7,032 bases of DNA from a bacterium (Candidatus Howlettbacteria) CG_4_10_14_0_8_um_filter_40_9 (GCA_002785325.1 PFMH01000022.1:1-7032), one strand, 5' to 3'. Shown: positions 1 through 5,378, numbered from the stretch's first letter. Made by a program: numbers and translations. The notes: generated from the letters alone by a model not told the origin.

Positions 1-96
1 ACAAAAGAAACGAATATTCAACTCGACGAAGCAAATGAACTAAACCTTATTTTTAACGCAATAAGGAATTCTGCAAAAACAAATATTAAAACATAA
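1..96 (+). CDS. C-terminal fragment of an unrecognised protein (5' end outside window)
   Basis: Reading from base 1 in frame 1 gives 31 residues ending at TAA (94-96). The residues include QLDEANELNLIFNAIRNS and a lysine/threonine-rich tail. The other + strand frame I checked (frame 2) stops by base 42. The fragment is hydrophilic and shows no motif I recognise. In type IV secretion loci of single-membrane bacteria, a small PrgI-like or a VirB6-like membrane protein often lies directly upstream of the VirB4 genes, so one of these is possible from position alone. The sequence itself does not support either. Confidence is for this being a real coding end, not for any function. Confidence 0.5.
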   Translation, partial: TKETNIQLDEANELNLIFNAIRNSAKTNIKT

Positions 97-115
97 AGAT
101 AGTTGTTTCCGGTCA

Positions 116-145
116 TTGGATATTGTTAATTGGATATTGGATATT
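116..145. repeat. TTGGATATT short repeats in AT-rich spacer
   Basis: TTGGATATT occurs three times, at 116-124, 130-138 and 137-145, the last two overlapping by two bases. The 18-bp stretch at 122-139 recurs exactly on the same strand at 6913-6930, beside recF. These look like non-coding interspersed AT-rich repeats. They do not resemble direct-repeat operators with regular helical spacing, since starts are 14 and 7 bp apart. Confidence 0.6.
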
Positions 146-146
146 C

Positions 147-171
147 AGCTAATCCTTTTTGAGGATTAGCT
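147..171 (+). terminator. Hairpin upstream of the TraC-like gene; possible terminator of the preceding gene
   Basis: AGCTAATCC (147-155) and GGATTAGCT (163-171) are perfect reverse complements around a 7-nt loop. A further T-A pair can close it to 10 bp with a 5-nt loop. It is followed by ATATTT, a weak U-tract. It lies 51 bases after the upstream stop codon and 34 bases before the next ATG, so it could terminate the upstream transcript or act as a 5' leader structure. The stem is only moderately GC-rich, so termination strength is uncertain. Confidence 0.45.
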
Positions 172-194
172 ATATTTGTGCTAATATATTCCAT

Positions 195-200
195 AGGAGG
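195..200 (+). promoter_or_regulatory. Shine-Dalgarno site AGGAGG of the TraC-like gene
   Basis: A full AGGAGG sits 5 nt before the ATG at 206 and decides that start. An out-of-frame ATG at 202-204 is only one base from the site and is unlikely to be used. This is the clearest ribosome binding site in the window; most of the other genes have weak or no such site. Confidence 0.85.
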
Positions 201-205
201 AATGT

Positions 206-913
206 ATGGCAAATCAAAAACCAGGCGTGCCGAAAGCCTCGGCTCAGGCGTATCTGGATATAGAAGAAGTAAAAGAAGGAGTAGCGATCCTGAAAGACGG
301 CTCTATGCGGGCTGTCATCATGGTTTCCAGTATCAACTTTGACCTAAAAAGCGAAGAGGAAAGAGATGCCATAGTCGGAAGCTTTCAGGGGTTTTTAAAC
401 TCCTTAAACTTTGCCCTGCAAATAGAGATAGTTTCAAAAAAGATCGATCTTGATGAATATTTGACTACTCTAGAAGATCTTTTAAAAAAACAAGACAATC
501 AGTTGCTCAAGATACAAACCAGCGAATATATCGCCTATATACAAGAGCTTCTGGAACAAGTAAATATCATGGATAAGAGTTTTTTTGTTGTTATCCCGTA
601 CTATCCGAACGTTTTGGAAACAAAAGGACTTATGTCCAAGATATTGCCAAAGAAAAGCAAGGCTGATACTTCGAAAACATTTGAATCCGACAAGATCGCC
701 CTTATGGACAGGGTCGATGTCGTGGTTAGCGGACTGAAAAACGTCGGACTAAACAGCGCTTCTCTGGATACGCAAAACTTGATCCAGCTTTTTTATCAAC
801 TGTACAACCCCGATACTTCAAGATCGCAAAAGATGCAAGACACGAAGGACATTTTGGCAGACGTGGTAGAAAAGGGAACAGGAGAAAAAGAACCGGAACA
901 CCTTGAAATTTAA
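206..913 (+). CDS. TraC-like / VirB4 N-terminal-domain protein of a type IV secretion system
   Basis: A 235-residue protein resembling the N-terminal, non-ATPase part of conjugation ATPases of the TraC/VirB4 family. Such proteins are often annotated as TraC-like in Patescibacteria. The recognisable pattern is at residues ~15-130: a strand-rich start (EVKEGVAILKDGSMRAVIMV), then SSINFDLKSEEERDAI, a helical SFQGFLNSLNFALQIEI segment, EYIAYIQELLEQ, and SFFVVIPYYP. There is no Walker A or B motif, no signal peptide and no membrane segment, so it is expected on the cytoplasmic face. The C-terminus (~145-235) is charged and probably variable. Its natural partner is the VirB4 ATPase encoded at 1441-3234. 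I infer that together they do the job of one long VirB4/TraC polypeptide. The start is fixed by a strong AGGAGG. A hairpin overlaps its stop codon, and a GIY-YIG cassette separates it from its partner gene. Confidence 0.8.
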   Translation: MANQKPGVPKASAQAYLDIEEVKEGVAILKDGSMRAVIMVSSINFDLKSEEERDAIVGSFQGFLNSLNFALQIEIVSKKIDLDEYLTTLEDLLKKQDNQLLKIQTSEYIAYIQELLEQVNIMDKSFFVVIPYYPNVLETKGLMSKILPKKSKADTSKTFESDKIALMDRVDVVVSGLKNVGLNSASLDTQNLIQLFYQLYNPDTSRSQKMQDTKDILADVVEKGTGEKEPEHLEI

Positions 914-925
914 AAAATTTCAAGG
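901..925 (+). terminator. Hairpin containing the stop codon of the TraC-like gene
   Basis: CCTTGAAATT (901-910) pairs perfectly with AATTTCAAGG (916-925) around the loop TAAAA, which contains the TAA stop (911-913). The stem is AT-rich and the following bases AATTTCT are a poor U-tract. It may be a weak terminator or a 3'-end stabilising structure. The separate promoter at 1371-1400 fits transcription ending or dropping here. Confidence 0.5.
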
Positions 926-926
926 A

Positions 927-954
927 ATTTCTAATATCTAATTTCTAATATCTA
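927..954. repeat. Tandem duplication of a 14-bp AT-rich unit
   Basis: ATTTCTAATATCTA at 927-940 is repeated exactly at 941-954. It lies in the non-coding spacer just before the GIY-YIG cassette. This style of TTTCTAAT repeat is common between genes in AT-rich Patescibacteria genomes (from memory, not searched). Confidence 0.75.
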
Positions 955-1001
955 ATGAATATTCAAAATAATAATGAAAAAATCAACGCTCCTCAGAAGA
1001 T

Positions 1002-1025
1002 GTCATTCTGGCTTGTCCAGAATCA
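1002..1025 (+). repeat. Left 24-bp inverted-repeat arm of the GIY-YIG cassette
   Basis: Perfect reverse complement of 1322-1345. The arm is itself a palindrome: ATTCTGG (1005-1011) and CCAGAAT (1017-1023) around the 5-nt loop CTTGT. It can therefore form a small hairpin alone, or the whole cassette can form a long-range stem. A related palindrome lies at 6856-6888. Confidence 0.95.
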
Positions 1026-1060
1026 AACACAAAATCATGAACTAATATTATACTTACATC

Positions 1061-1324
1061 ATGGCAAATGAGAGACCAACGCTTTATACTGGAATGACAA
1101 ACAATTTAGTAAAAAGAGCCTACCAACATAAAAATGAATTAATCGACGGATTTACAAAAAAATATCATATTCACAAATTAGTTTATTATGAAATATTTAA
1201 TACAGCGATTGAGGCAATATATAGAGAGAAGCAAATCAAAGACTTAGATAAAAAAGAAAAGATAGAATTAATAAAGATTAAAAACCGCGAATTTAAGGAT
1301 TTATACCAGGATATTATTAACTGA
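1061..1324 (+). CDS. Single-domain GIY-YIG endonuclease, N-terminally truncated by an in-frame stop
   Basis: The 87-residue ORF from ATG 1061 matches the small single-domain GIY-YIG family of roughly 90-100 residues. It has LYTGMTN (YIG equivalent, Tyr9), LVKRAYQHK (catalytic-type Arg19), GFTKKY, KLVYYEIF and REKQIK (metal-binding-type Glu56). The first strand with the GIY Tyr is missing from this ORF, yet the bases just upstream encode it in frame: TAT TAT ACT TAC ATC (1046-1060) reads YYTYI. That stretch is preceded by TAA (1043-1045) and then ATG AAC (1037-1042). The ancestral protein therefore probably began MN-x-YYTYIM, with codon 3 now a stop. As read, the product lacks an essential Tyr and is probably inactive unless the stop is a sequencing error or is bypassed. 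No Shine-Dalgarno precedes either ATG. The gene is AT-rich and unrelated in function to the secretion genes around it. Confidence 0.75.
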   Translation: MANERPTLYTGMTNNLVKRAYQHKNELIDGFTKKYHIHKLVYYEIFNTAIEAIYREKQIKDLDKKEKIELIKIKNREFKDLYQDIIN

Positions 1325-1345
1325 TTCTGGACAAGCCAGAATGAC
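1322..1345 (-). repeat. Right 24-bp inverted-repeat arm of the GIY-YIG cassette
   Basis: Exact reverse complement of 1002-1025. Its first three bases are the TGA stop of the endonuclease gene. The internal palindrome is ATTCTGG (1324-1330) and CCAGAAT (1336-1342) around ACAAG. Its outer words TGATTCTGG and CCAGAATGAC reappear, with one mismatch, at the ends of the palindrome at 6856-6888. Confidence 0.95.
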
Positions 1346-1370
1346 GAAACCAGAAGTTTTATTAAATAAA

Positions 1371-1400
1371 TTGGCAGTTAAAACAACAGTTTCGTATAAT
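1371..1400 (+). promoter_or_regulatory. Putative sigma-70-type promoter for virB4 and downstream genes
   Basis: TTGGCA (1371-1376, five of six matches to TTGACA) and a perfect TATAAT (1395-1400) are separated by 18 bp. This predicts transcription starting near 1407 and a leader of about 34 nt before the ATG at 1441. It is the best promoter-like sequence I found in the window. It sits between the GIY-YIG cassette and virB4, so virB4 and the genes after it need not depend on read-through from the TraC-like gene. Confidence 0.65.
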
Positions 1401-1440
1401 ATTTAAGCAATGTTTAGCAATTAATTAGAAATTTCAAAGC

Positions 1441-3234
1441 ATGTTTAAAAAGAAACAATCACAACAAGATCCCGCGCAGGCAACAAAAGCAGACGAACAA
1501 GCGGCGGAGAAGACTTTTCATGAAGGGATGGTGACCATAAAGGACATCATCGCCCCTGCTGCCATAGAAATAAACTTTGATCACATCCGACTTGGAAAAT
1601 ATTTTATAAAGTCTTTTTTCGTCTTTACCTATCCCAGATATATCTACACCGACTGGCTCTCTCCAATAATAAACTTTGACATTACGATGAATACCTCGAT
1701 ATTCATCTATCCTCAAGAGTCAAAAGACTATATGAGAAAACTCCGCACCAAAGCCAGCCAGGTAGAGTCTGTATATTCTGAAAGACAAGAAAAGGGTCTC
1801 GTCCGCGATCCCCAGCTCGAGATGGCGTACAAAGATATCGAGGAACTAAGAGACAAGTTGCAAGCGGGAGTAGAGCGGCTATTTAAACTTTCAATATATT
1901 TCACCCTTTATGCTGAGTCAAAAGAAGAGCTCGAGGATGTCACAAAAAGGCTCGAGTCGGTACTTTCAGGACAGCTCATCTACACCAAATCGGCTAATCT
2001 CCAGCAAGAACAATGCTTCACCTCAACCCTGCCTCTCGGGAAAGATGAGATGATGATCACTAGAAATATGGATACGGAGTCTCTCTCTACAGTATTCCCT
2101 TTTGTCTCTTCAACTCTTTCAAACAACAACGGGATACTTTACGGAATAAATATTCATAATAATACCCTCGTTCTTTTCGATCGTTTTGATCTGGAAAACG
2201 CCAACTCGGTCGTTTTCGCAAAGTCCGGTTCCGGTAAAAGCTACGCCATAAAACTGGAGGCGCTTCGAAGTTTGATGTTTGGTACGGAGATCATCGCGAT
2301 CGATCCGGAAAATGAGTATGAACAGCTCTGTGAAGCCGTCGGCGGGACATATCTAAATGTCTCCCTAAACAGCGACAAAAGAGTCAATCCTTTCGACCTT
2401 CCGCAAGGAAAAGCATCGAACGAGGAAGAAGGAGAAGAGATACTTCGAAGCAACATCATCATGCTTCACGGACTTTTCAAACTTATGTTTCAAACTATCA
2501 CCCCTCAAGAAGATAGCGTTTTGGACAAAGGACTAGTGGAGACATATACGTCAAAAGGAATAACGACCGACCCAAACACTCACTCGATGCCGCCTCCGAC
2601 CATGGAAGATCTGCAAAAAATACTAGCCAGTATCCCCGGGGGGGAAGATATGGCAGTAAAGCTCAAAAAATATACCGAAGGTTCGTTTTCCGGTCTTTTC
2701 AATCAACCTTCAAATGTCGACTTAAATAACAAATTTATAGTTTTCAACATCCAGAATCTTGAAGAAGAACTTCGACCGATCGCTATGTACTCGATCCTAA
2801 ACTTTATCTGGAACAAGGTAAAAAGCGAGAGAAAAAGACGGCTCCTCATCATCGAAGAGGCGTGGATCATGATGAAGCACGAGGACTCGGCGCAGTTTCT
2901 CTACTCTATCGCCAAAAGAGCTAGGAAATATTATCTGGGCTTAACCACTATTTCCCAAGACGTAGAGGACTTCCTGTCGAGCGACTATGGGAAAGCGATC
3001 GTCAACAACTCATCGATGACATTACTACTAAAACAGCACACGGCGACTATCGACCTCATAACAAAAGTTTTCAACCTCACCCAAGCTGAGAAGTATTTCC
3101 TTATAAACGCTGACGTGGGCAAGGGGCTTTTCTTTGCGGGGCAAAATCACATCGGTATAGACATAATCCGAAGCTATCAGGAAGATATGCTCGTTACGAC
3201 CAACCCTGAACAGCTCAACCAGATGGGGGTGTAG
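1441..3234 (+). CDS. virB4: VirB4-family type IV secretion ATPase
   Basis: A 597-residue cytoplasmic ATPase that would energise assembly of, or substrate movement through, a type IV secretion apparatus at the inner face of the membrane. Residues ~30-225 form a VirB4-type N-terminal region with a long charged helical stretch (~105-190). The RecA-like motor follows. Walker A is AKSGSGKS at 260-267 (Lys266), followed by IIAIDPENEYEQL and VNPFDLP, the usual VirB4/TraC signature after the P-loop. Walker B is RRLLIIEEAW (Glu472, Glu473), with Glu where Asp is more common at the first acidic position. TTISQDVEDFL further on is a conserved motor motif. There is no signal peptide or membrane segment. 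The length is shorter than a full VirB4/TraC (~800 residues), consistent with part of the N-terminal function residing in the TraC-like protein at 206-913. The ATG at 1441 has no clear Shine-Dalgarno. The stop is one base before the next start, which suggests translational coupling. Confidence 0.9.
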   Translation: MFKKKQSQQDPAQATKADEQAAEKTFHEGMVTIKDIIAPAAIEINFDHIRLGKYFIKSFFVFTYPRYIYTDWLSPIINFDITMNTSIFIYPQESKDYMRKLRTKASQVESVYSERQEKGLVRDPQLEMAYKDIEELRDKLQAGVERLFKLSIYFTLYAESKEELEDVTKRLESVLSGQLIYTKSANLQQEQCFTSTLPLGKDEMMITRNMDTESLSTVFPFVSSTLSNNNGILYGINIHNNTLVLFDRFDLENANSVVFAKSGSGKSYAIKLEALRSLMFGTEIIAIDPENEYEQLCEAVGGTYLNVSLNSDKRVNPFDLPQGKASNEEEGEEILRSNIIMLHGLFKLMFQTITPQEDSVLDKGLVETYTSKGITTDPNTHSMPPPTMEDLQKILASIPGGEDMAVKLKKYTEGSFSGLFNQPSNVDLNNKFIVFNIQNLEEELRPIAMYSILNFIWNKVKSERKRRLLIIEEAWIMMKHEDSAQFLYSIAKRARKYYLGLTTISQDVEDFLSSDYGKAIVNNSSMTLLLKQHTATIDLITKVFNLTQAEKYFLINADVGKGLFFAGQNHIGIDIIRSYQEDMLVTTNPEQLNQMGV

Positions 3235-3235
3235 A

Positions 3236-3892
3236 GTGGATAAAGCGGTAAAAGGTTGGTTAATCGGCCTTGTAGGTCTGAATGGTTGCGGCTTTCTCAT
3301 CGCGCTTGTCGTAGTATTTGTGGCGATAGGGATGCTTTACCCAAGTTCGGCACCAGCAAACGAAAATGGTGGCTCAGGAACTGGTGGCGGCGATTTGGCC
3401 GAATATGACAGCATGACAGCGGCTCAGATAAAGACGTTCCTCATAAAGAAAAGGTCTCCCTTTGTTACTATGGCAGAAAATGAAGGCAGCGATGTGGGAG
3501 TAGAAATCGCCAGCGCCACAGAGGAGTTTAAGATAAACCCCGCTTTTATGTTAGGTATCTTTGGAATAGAATCAACTTTTGGGACAGCCTATGGCGGAGA
3601 CAATCTAAGCGTTGATAATAAGAATCCTGGTAATACAAAAATGGGAGCGGGAGGGCAGTATGCCGAATATAATCTTGGGATTATTGGTCATGATAGTCAG
3701 GGACACACTATTTTTTCTAGCACCAAAGAAGGATGGAGAGGAATGGCCGCCACTCTAAGAGTCCAATTCCTTGACAGGAATCAGTGCACAACAATTGAGT
3801 GCATTGCAAGCACCTACCTTACTGGGAACAAAGATAACTGGGTAAGGGCGGTAAAACAGTTTATGGAGGAAGCATTAAACACCAAAGTTTAA
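3236..3892 (+). CDS. Membrane-anchored glucosaminidase/lysozyme-like peptidoglycan hydrolase (VirB1-type role)
   Basis: 218 residues starting at GTG, one base after the virB4 stop. Residues ~8-34 form a hydrophobic membrane segment. It is followed by PSSAPANEN and a Gly/Ser-rich linker (~40-52), placing the rest outside the membrane. Residues ~75-215 resemble glucosaminidase/lysozyme-like wall hydrolases: INPAFMLGIFGIESTFGTAY with the likely catalytic Glu112, then NNPGNTK-like NKNPGNTKMGAGG (~127-139), and STKEGWRGMAATLRVQF (~162-178). A wall-cleaving enzyme next to VirB4 is usual in type IV secretion loci (VirB1, PrgK, TcpG roles), opening a passage for the apparatus. The exact bond cleaved, muramidase or glucosaminidase, cannot be told here. 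The membrane segment and linker resemble those of the M23 protein at 4592-5377. Two Cys (~184 and 189) flank a short CTTIEC loop and could form a disulfide. Confidence 0.75.
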   Translation: MDKAVKGWLIGLVGLNGCGFLIALVVVFVAIGMLYPSSAPANENGGSGTGGGDLAEYDSMTAAQIKTFLIKKRSPFVTMAENEGSDVGVEIASATEEFKINPAFMLGIFGIESTFGTAYGGDNLSVDNKNPGNTKMGAGGQYAEYNLGIIGHDSQGHTIFSSTKEGWRGMAATLRVQFLDRNQCTTIECIASTYLTGNKDNWVRAVKQFMEEALNTKV

Positions 3893-3901
3893 CAAAAAAA
3901 T

Positions 3902-4561
3902 ATGAATAAAAAAATAATAATTATCATTTTATCGCTAAGCGTCTTGGTTTCTTTCTTTTTTGTTTTTTCATATCTCAATAAAGGGGTTCTTGTGTTGAAA
4001 ATAAACACTCAAAATAACGAAGTTGTTATAGATAAGCAAAAGATTAAAGGAAATAATTCTTTTACTAGAAGAGTTTCTCCTGGACAGCACAGACTGATTG
4101 TTTCAAAAGAAGGATATGAAGAATTTAATGAAGATATTACAATAAAAAGAGGGTCTACTTTACAAAAAAATATCAAGCTTGAAAAAACCGATTCTGTTCT
4201 TATTGGTCTCTCTGAGGGTTTTATAAATGAACTAAACACCTTACCCGCAAAAAATCCCGACAGTTATCTTAACGATTTGGAAGCAATGTCAACCAAAGAA
4301 TATTTCCCCTATCTAAAAGACAACATTGCTTCTCCTAACCCTGGAAAAAAGACAGGATATTCTAAGGTAAAAATCATAGAAACAAAGATTAAATCCAAAG
4401 AAGCGGGCCAGGCAGATATGTCTTTGGTTGCAGATATAGAATCTTTGAATCCAAAAATAAGCAACACCCCATCCACAATTAGATTCGCCTATGATATTCA
4501 GTTAAAAAAAGAGAACAGTAAGTGGCTTGTCAATTGGGTAATAACAGATATTGCTGGCTAA
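3902..4561 (+). CDS. Membrane-anchored PEGA-domain protein with possible VirB8/NTF2-like C-terminus
   Basis: 219 residues. Residues ~4-24 are a strongly hydrophobic membrane segment without a lipobox Cys. Residues ~28-95 match a PEGA-type beta-sandwich: VLKINTQNNEVVIDKQ, then SPGQHRLIVSKEGYEEFNEDITIKRG. These domains are typically surface or wall-facing. Residues ~100-219 form a second domain with an early helix (SEGFINELNTL), YFPYLKDN, two strand-like stretches and an ending LKKENSKWLVNWVITDI. This order, ending in a Trp-containing strand, recalls NTF2-like/VirB8-TcpC domains of type IV secretion. That is an inference from pattern and position, as VirB8-like proteins are expected in such loci. 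There is no Shine-Dalgarno before the ATG, only an A-rich leader, and it starts 9 nt after the preceding stop, so it is probably co-transcribed. The gene is noticeably AT-richer than virB4. Confidence 0.6.
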   Translation: MNKKIIIIILSLSVLVSFFFVFSYLNKGVLVLKINTQNNEVVIDKQKIKGNNSFTRRVSPGQHRLIVSKEGYEEFNEDITIKRGSTLQKNIKLEKTDSVLIGLSEGFINELNTLPAKNPDSYLNDLEAMSTKEYFPYLKDNIASPNPGKKTGYSKVKIIETKIKSKEAGQADMSLVADIESLNPKISNTPSTIRFAYDIQLKKENSKWLVNWVITDIAG

Positions 4562-4591
4562 AAAATTCTGTTTTATTTATAAGCTAAAAGG

Positions 4592-5377
4592 GTGGTTGCT
4601 CGAGAGAACAGCAAAACAAGAAGAAAATTGCGCAACAACAAAAGAGTTATGGAAAACGATCAAGAAGAAGAAAATTCAGGCAGAGGCGGAGTAGGCAAGA
4701 AAGTTGCCATTAAAACAATAACTGGAGGAGGAATGAAAACGACTATCCTCAAGCTTGTTATGGGCGCCAATGCTTTAACTTATTTTCTCATCATCTTTTT
4801 TGGCGTCGTCGTTATCTTTAGTGTTTTTCCTAGCTCCTCCCCTGCAAGCGAAAATACCACTCCCGGTAATCCTTCGGGTCAATATTTTCCCGTTGTCGGA
4901 TATAAAGGCTCAATCCCAAGATTACCCAGCGGGGGCGCTTTTGGGGCGCTTAGGAACGGAGGCACGCGATATCACATAGGAGTTGACCTTGGAGCACCAC
5001 CCGGCACAAAGGCGGTGGCCGTAAAAGATGGGTCAGTAGTCTATTATCAAGAAAATTTTTATGGGGGCACCGATGCTGTTTTAGTAAATCATGGTGATTA
5101 TGTTGTTGATTATACCGAAATAAAAGTCAACCCTCCATTTAAAATCAAGGGCGCAACCATAAAGGGCGGTGAAGAGATAGGGACAATTATTAAAAATCAA
5201 AATGGCGGGGGCTCGATGCTTCATTTTGAGATGTACAAACCATGGACAACAATAAACCTCCACTGGTATCCAGGGCAAGAAAAACCGGATGCCATATTGG
5301 ATCCTACCCAATTTCTAGAAGATTTATTAAAAAGCAGCATCAAAACAGCGCTCTACTCAGAAAGCATAGGGAGTTAA
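4592..5377 (+). CDS. Membrane-anchored M23 (LytM-type) peptidase-like protein with non-canonical active site
   Basis: 261 residues from GTG 4592. In-frame ATGs at 4649 (Met20) and 4733 (Met48) are alternative starts. The last has GGAGGAGG just upstream and begins right before the membrane segment, giving 214 residues. Residues ~50-79 are hydrophobic, then PSSSPASEN and a linker lead to an extracytoplasmic M23 domain (~98-245). Zinc ligands are present: His128 and Asp132 (RYHIGVDLGAP) and His211 (SMLHFEMY). The usual first His of the HxH motif is Met209. The position of the usual YxHL histidine reads DYTEIKV (Glu176). I recall M23 members with a similar Y-x-E-I and S-M-L-H-F-E pattern, so this may be a real subfamily and not decay. 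Its likely role is remodelling or binding peptidoglycan for the secretion apparatus, alongside the glucosaminidase-like protein. The DPTQFL near the end is typical after M23 domains. Confidence 0.8.
   Translation: MVARENSKTRRKLRNNKRVMENDQEEENSGRGGVGKKVAIKTITGGGMKTTILKLVMGANALTYFLIIFFGVVVIFSVFPSSSPASENTTPGNPSGQYFPVVGYKGSIPRLPSGGAFGALRNGGTRYHIGVDLGAPPGTKAVAVKDGSVVYYQENFYGGTDAVLVNHGDYVVDYTEIKVNPPFKIKGATIKGGEEIGTIIKNQNGGGSMLHFEMYKPWTTINLHWYPGQEKPDAILDPTQFLEDLLKSSIKTALYSESIGS
4724..4735 (+). promoter_or_regulatory. Internal Shine-Dalgarno-like GGAGGAGG before Met48 of the M23 gene
   Basis: GGAGGAGG (4724-4731) precedes the in-frame ATG at 4733-4735. GGAGG at 4724-4728 leaves 4 nt spacing, close to usable, while the GTG at 4592 and ATG at 4649 lack a good site. 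This raises the chance that the true or a second start is Met48, which would remove a basic/acidic 47-residue cytoplasmic tail. The motif also encodes Gly-Gly-Gly, so chance is possible. Confidence 0.4.
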
Positions 5378-5378
5378 T

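Larger units (their letters stand above)
1002..1345. mobile_element. Putative 344-bp GIY-YIG cassette bounded by perfect 24-bp inverted repeats
   Basis: The ends at 1002-1025 and 1322-1345 are exact reverse complements over 24 bp, and matching stops immediately outside and inside. Between them lies only one gene, a GIY-YIG endonuclease, whose TGA stop (1322-1324) is inside the right arm. The cassette separates the TraC-like gene from virB4. Those two genes are expected to be adjacent, so it looks inserted. No convincing target-site duplication was found. There is no transposase, so any mobility would depend on the endonuclease (homing-like, via host repair) or on factors acting in trans. Calling it mobile is inference; the inverted repeat and gene layout are directly visible. 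Confidence 0.6.

Noticed and set aside
116..176. Promoter for the TraC-like gene in the AT-rich spacer (TTGGAT as -35, TATATT at 171-176 as -10)
   Set aside because: No -35 and -10 pair has acceptable spacing, and the TATATT overlaps the hairpin.
726..923. Minus-strand ORF of 65 residues opposite the TraC-like gene, and similar minus-strand ORFs opposite virB4, the PEGA, M23 and propeller genes
   Set aside because: All lie inside confident genes on the other strand and show no family motif, so they are shadows.
116..954. CRISPR array in the short repeats of the intergenic spacers
   Set aside because: Repeats are 9-14 bp, overlapping or directly tandem, with no spacer-length unique segments and no cas gene.
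1043..1045. Alternative genetic code explaining the in-frame stop in the GIY-YIG gene
   Set aside because: The recoding known in some Patescibacteria concerns TGA, whereas this stop is TAA. Other genes in the window use TAA and TGA as normal stops.
994..1356. CAGAAG at 994-999 and 1351-1356 as a target-site duplication of the GIY-YIG cassette
   Set aside because: The two copies lie at unequal distances from the inverted-repeat ends (2 and 5 bases) and are only 6 bp, so chance is likely.
924..1437. A looser outer inverted repeat (AATTTCTAAT at 926-935 against ATTAGAAATT at 1424-1433)
   Set aside because: Only 10 bp in very AT-rich sequence with imperfect extensions; expected by chance and from the local TTTCTAAT repeats.
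4551..4583. Promoter ahead of the M23 gene (TTGCTG and TATAAG)
   Set aside because: The spacing is 21 bp and both boxes are poor.
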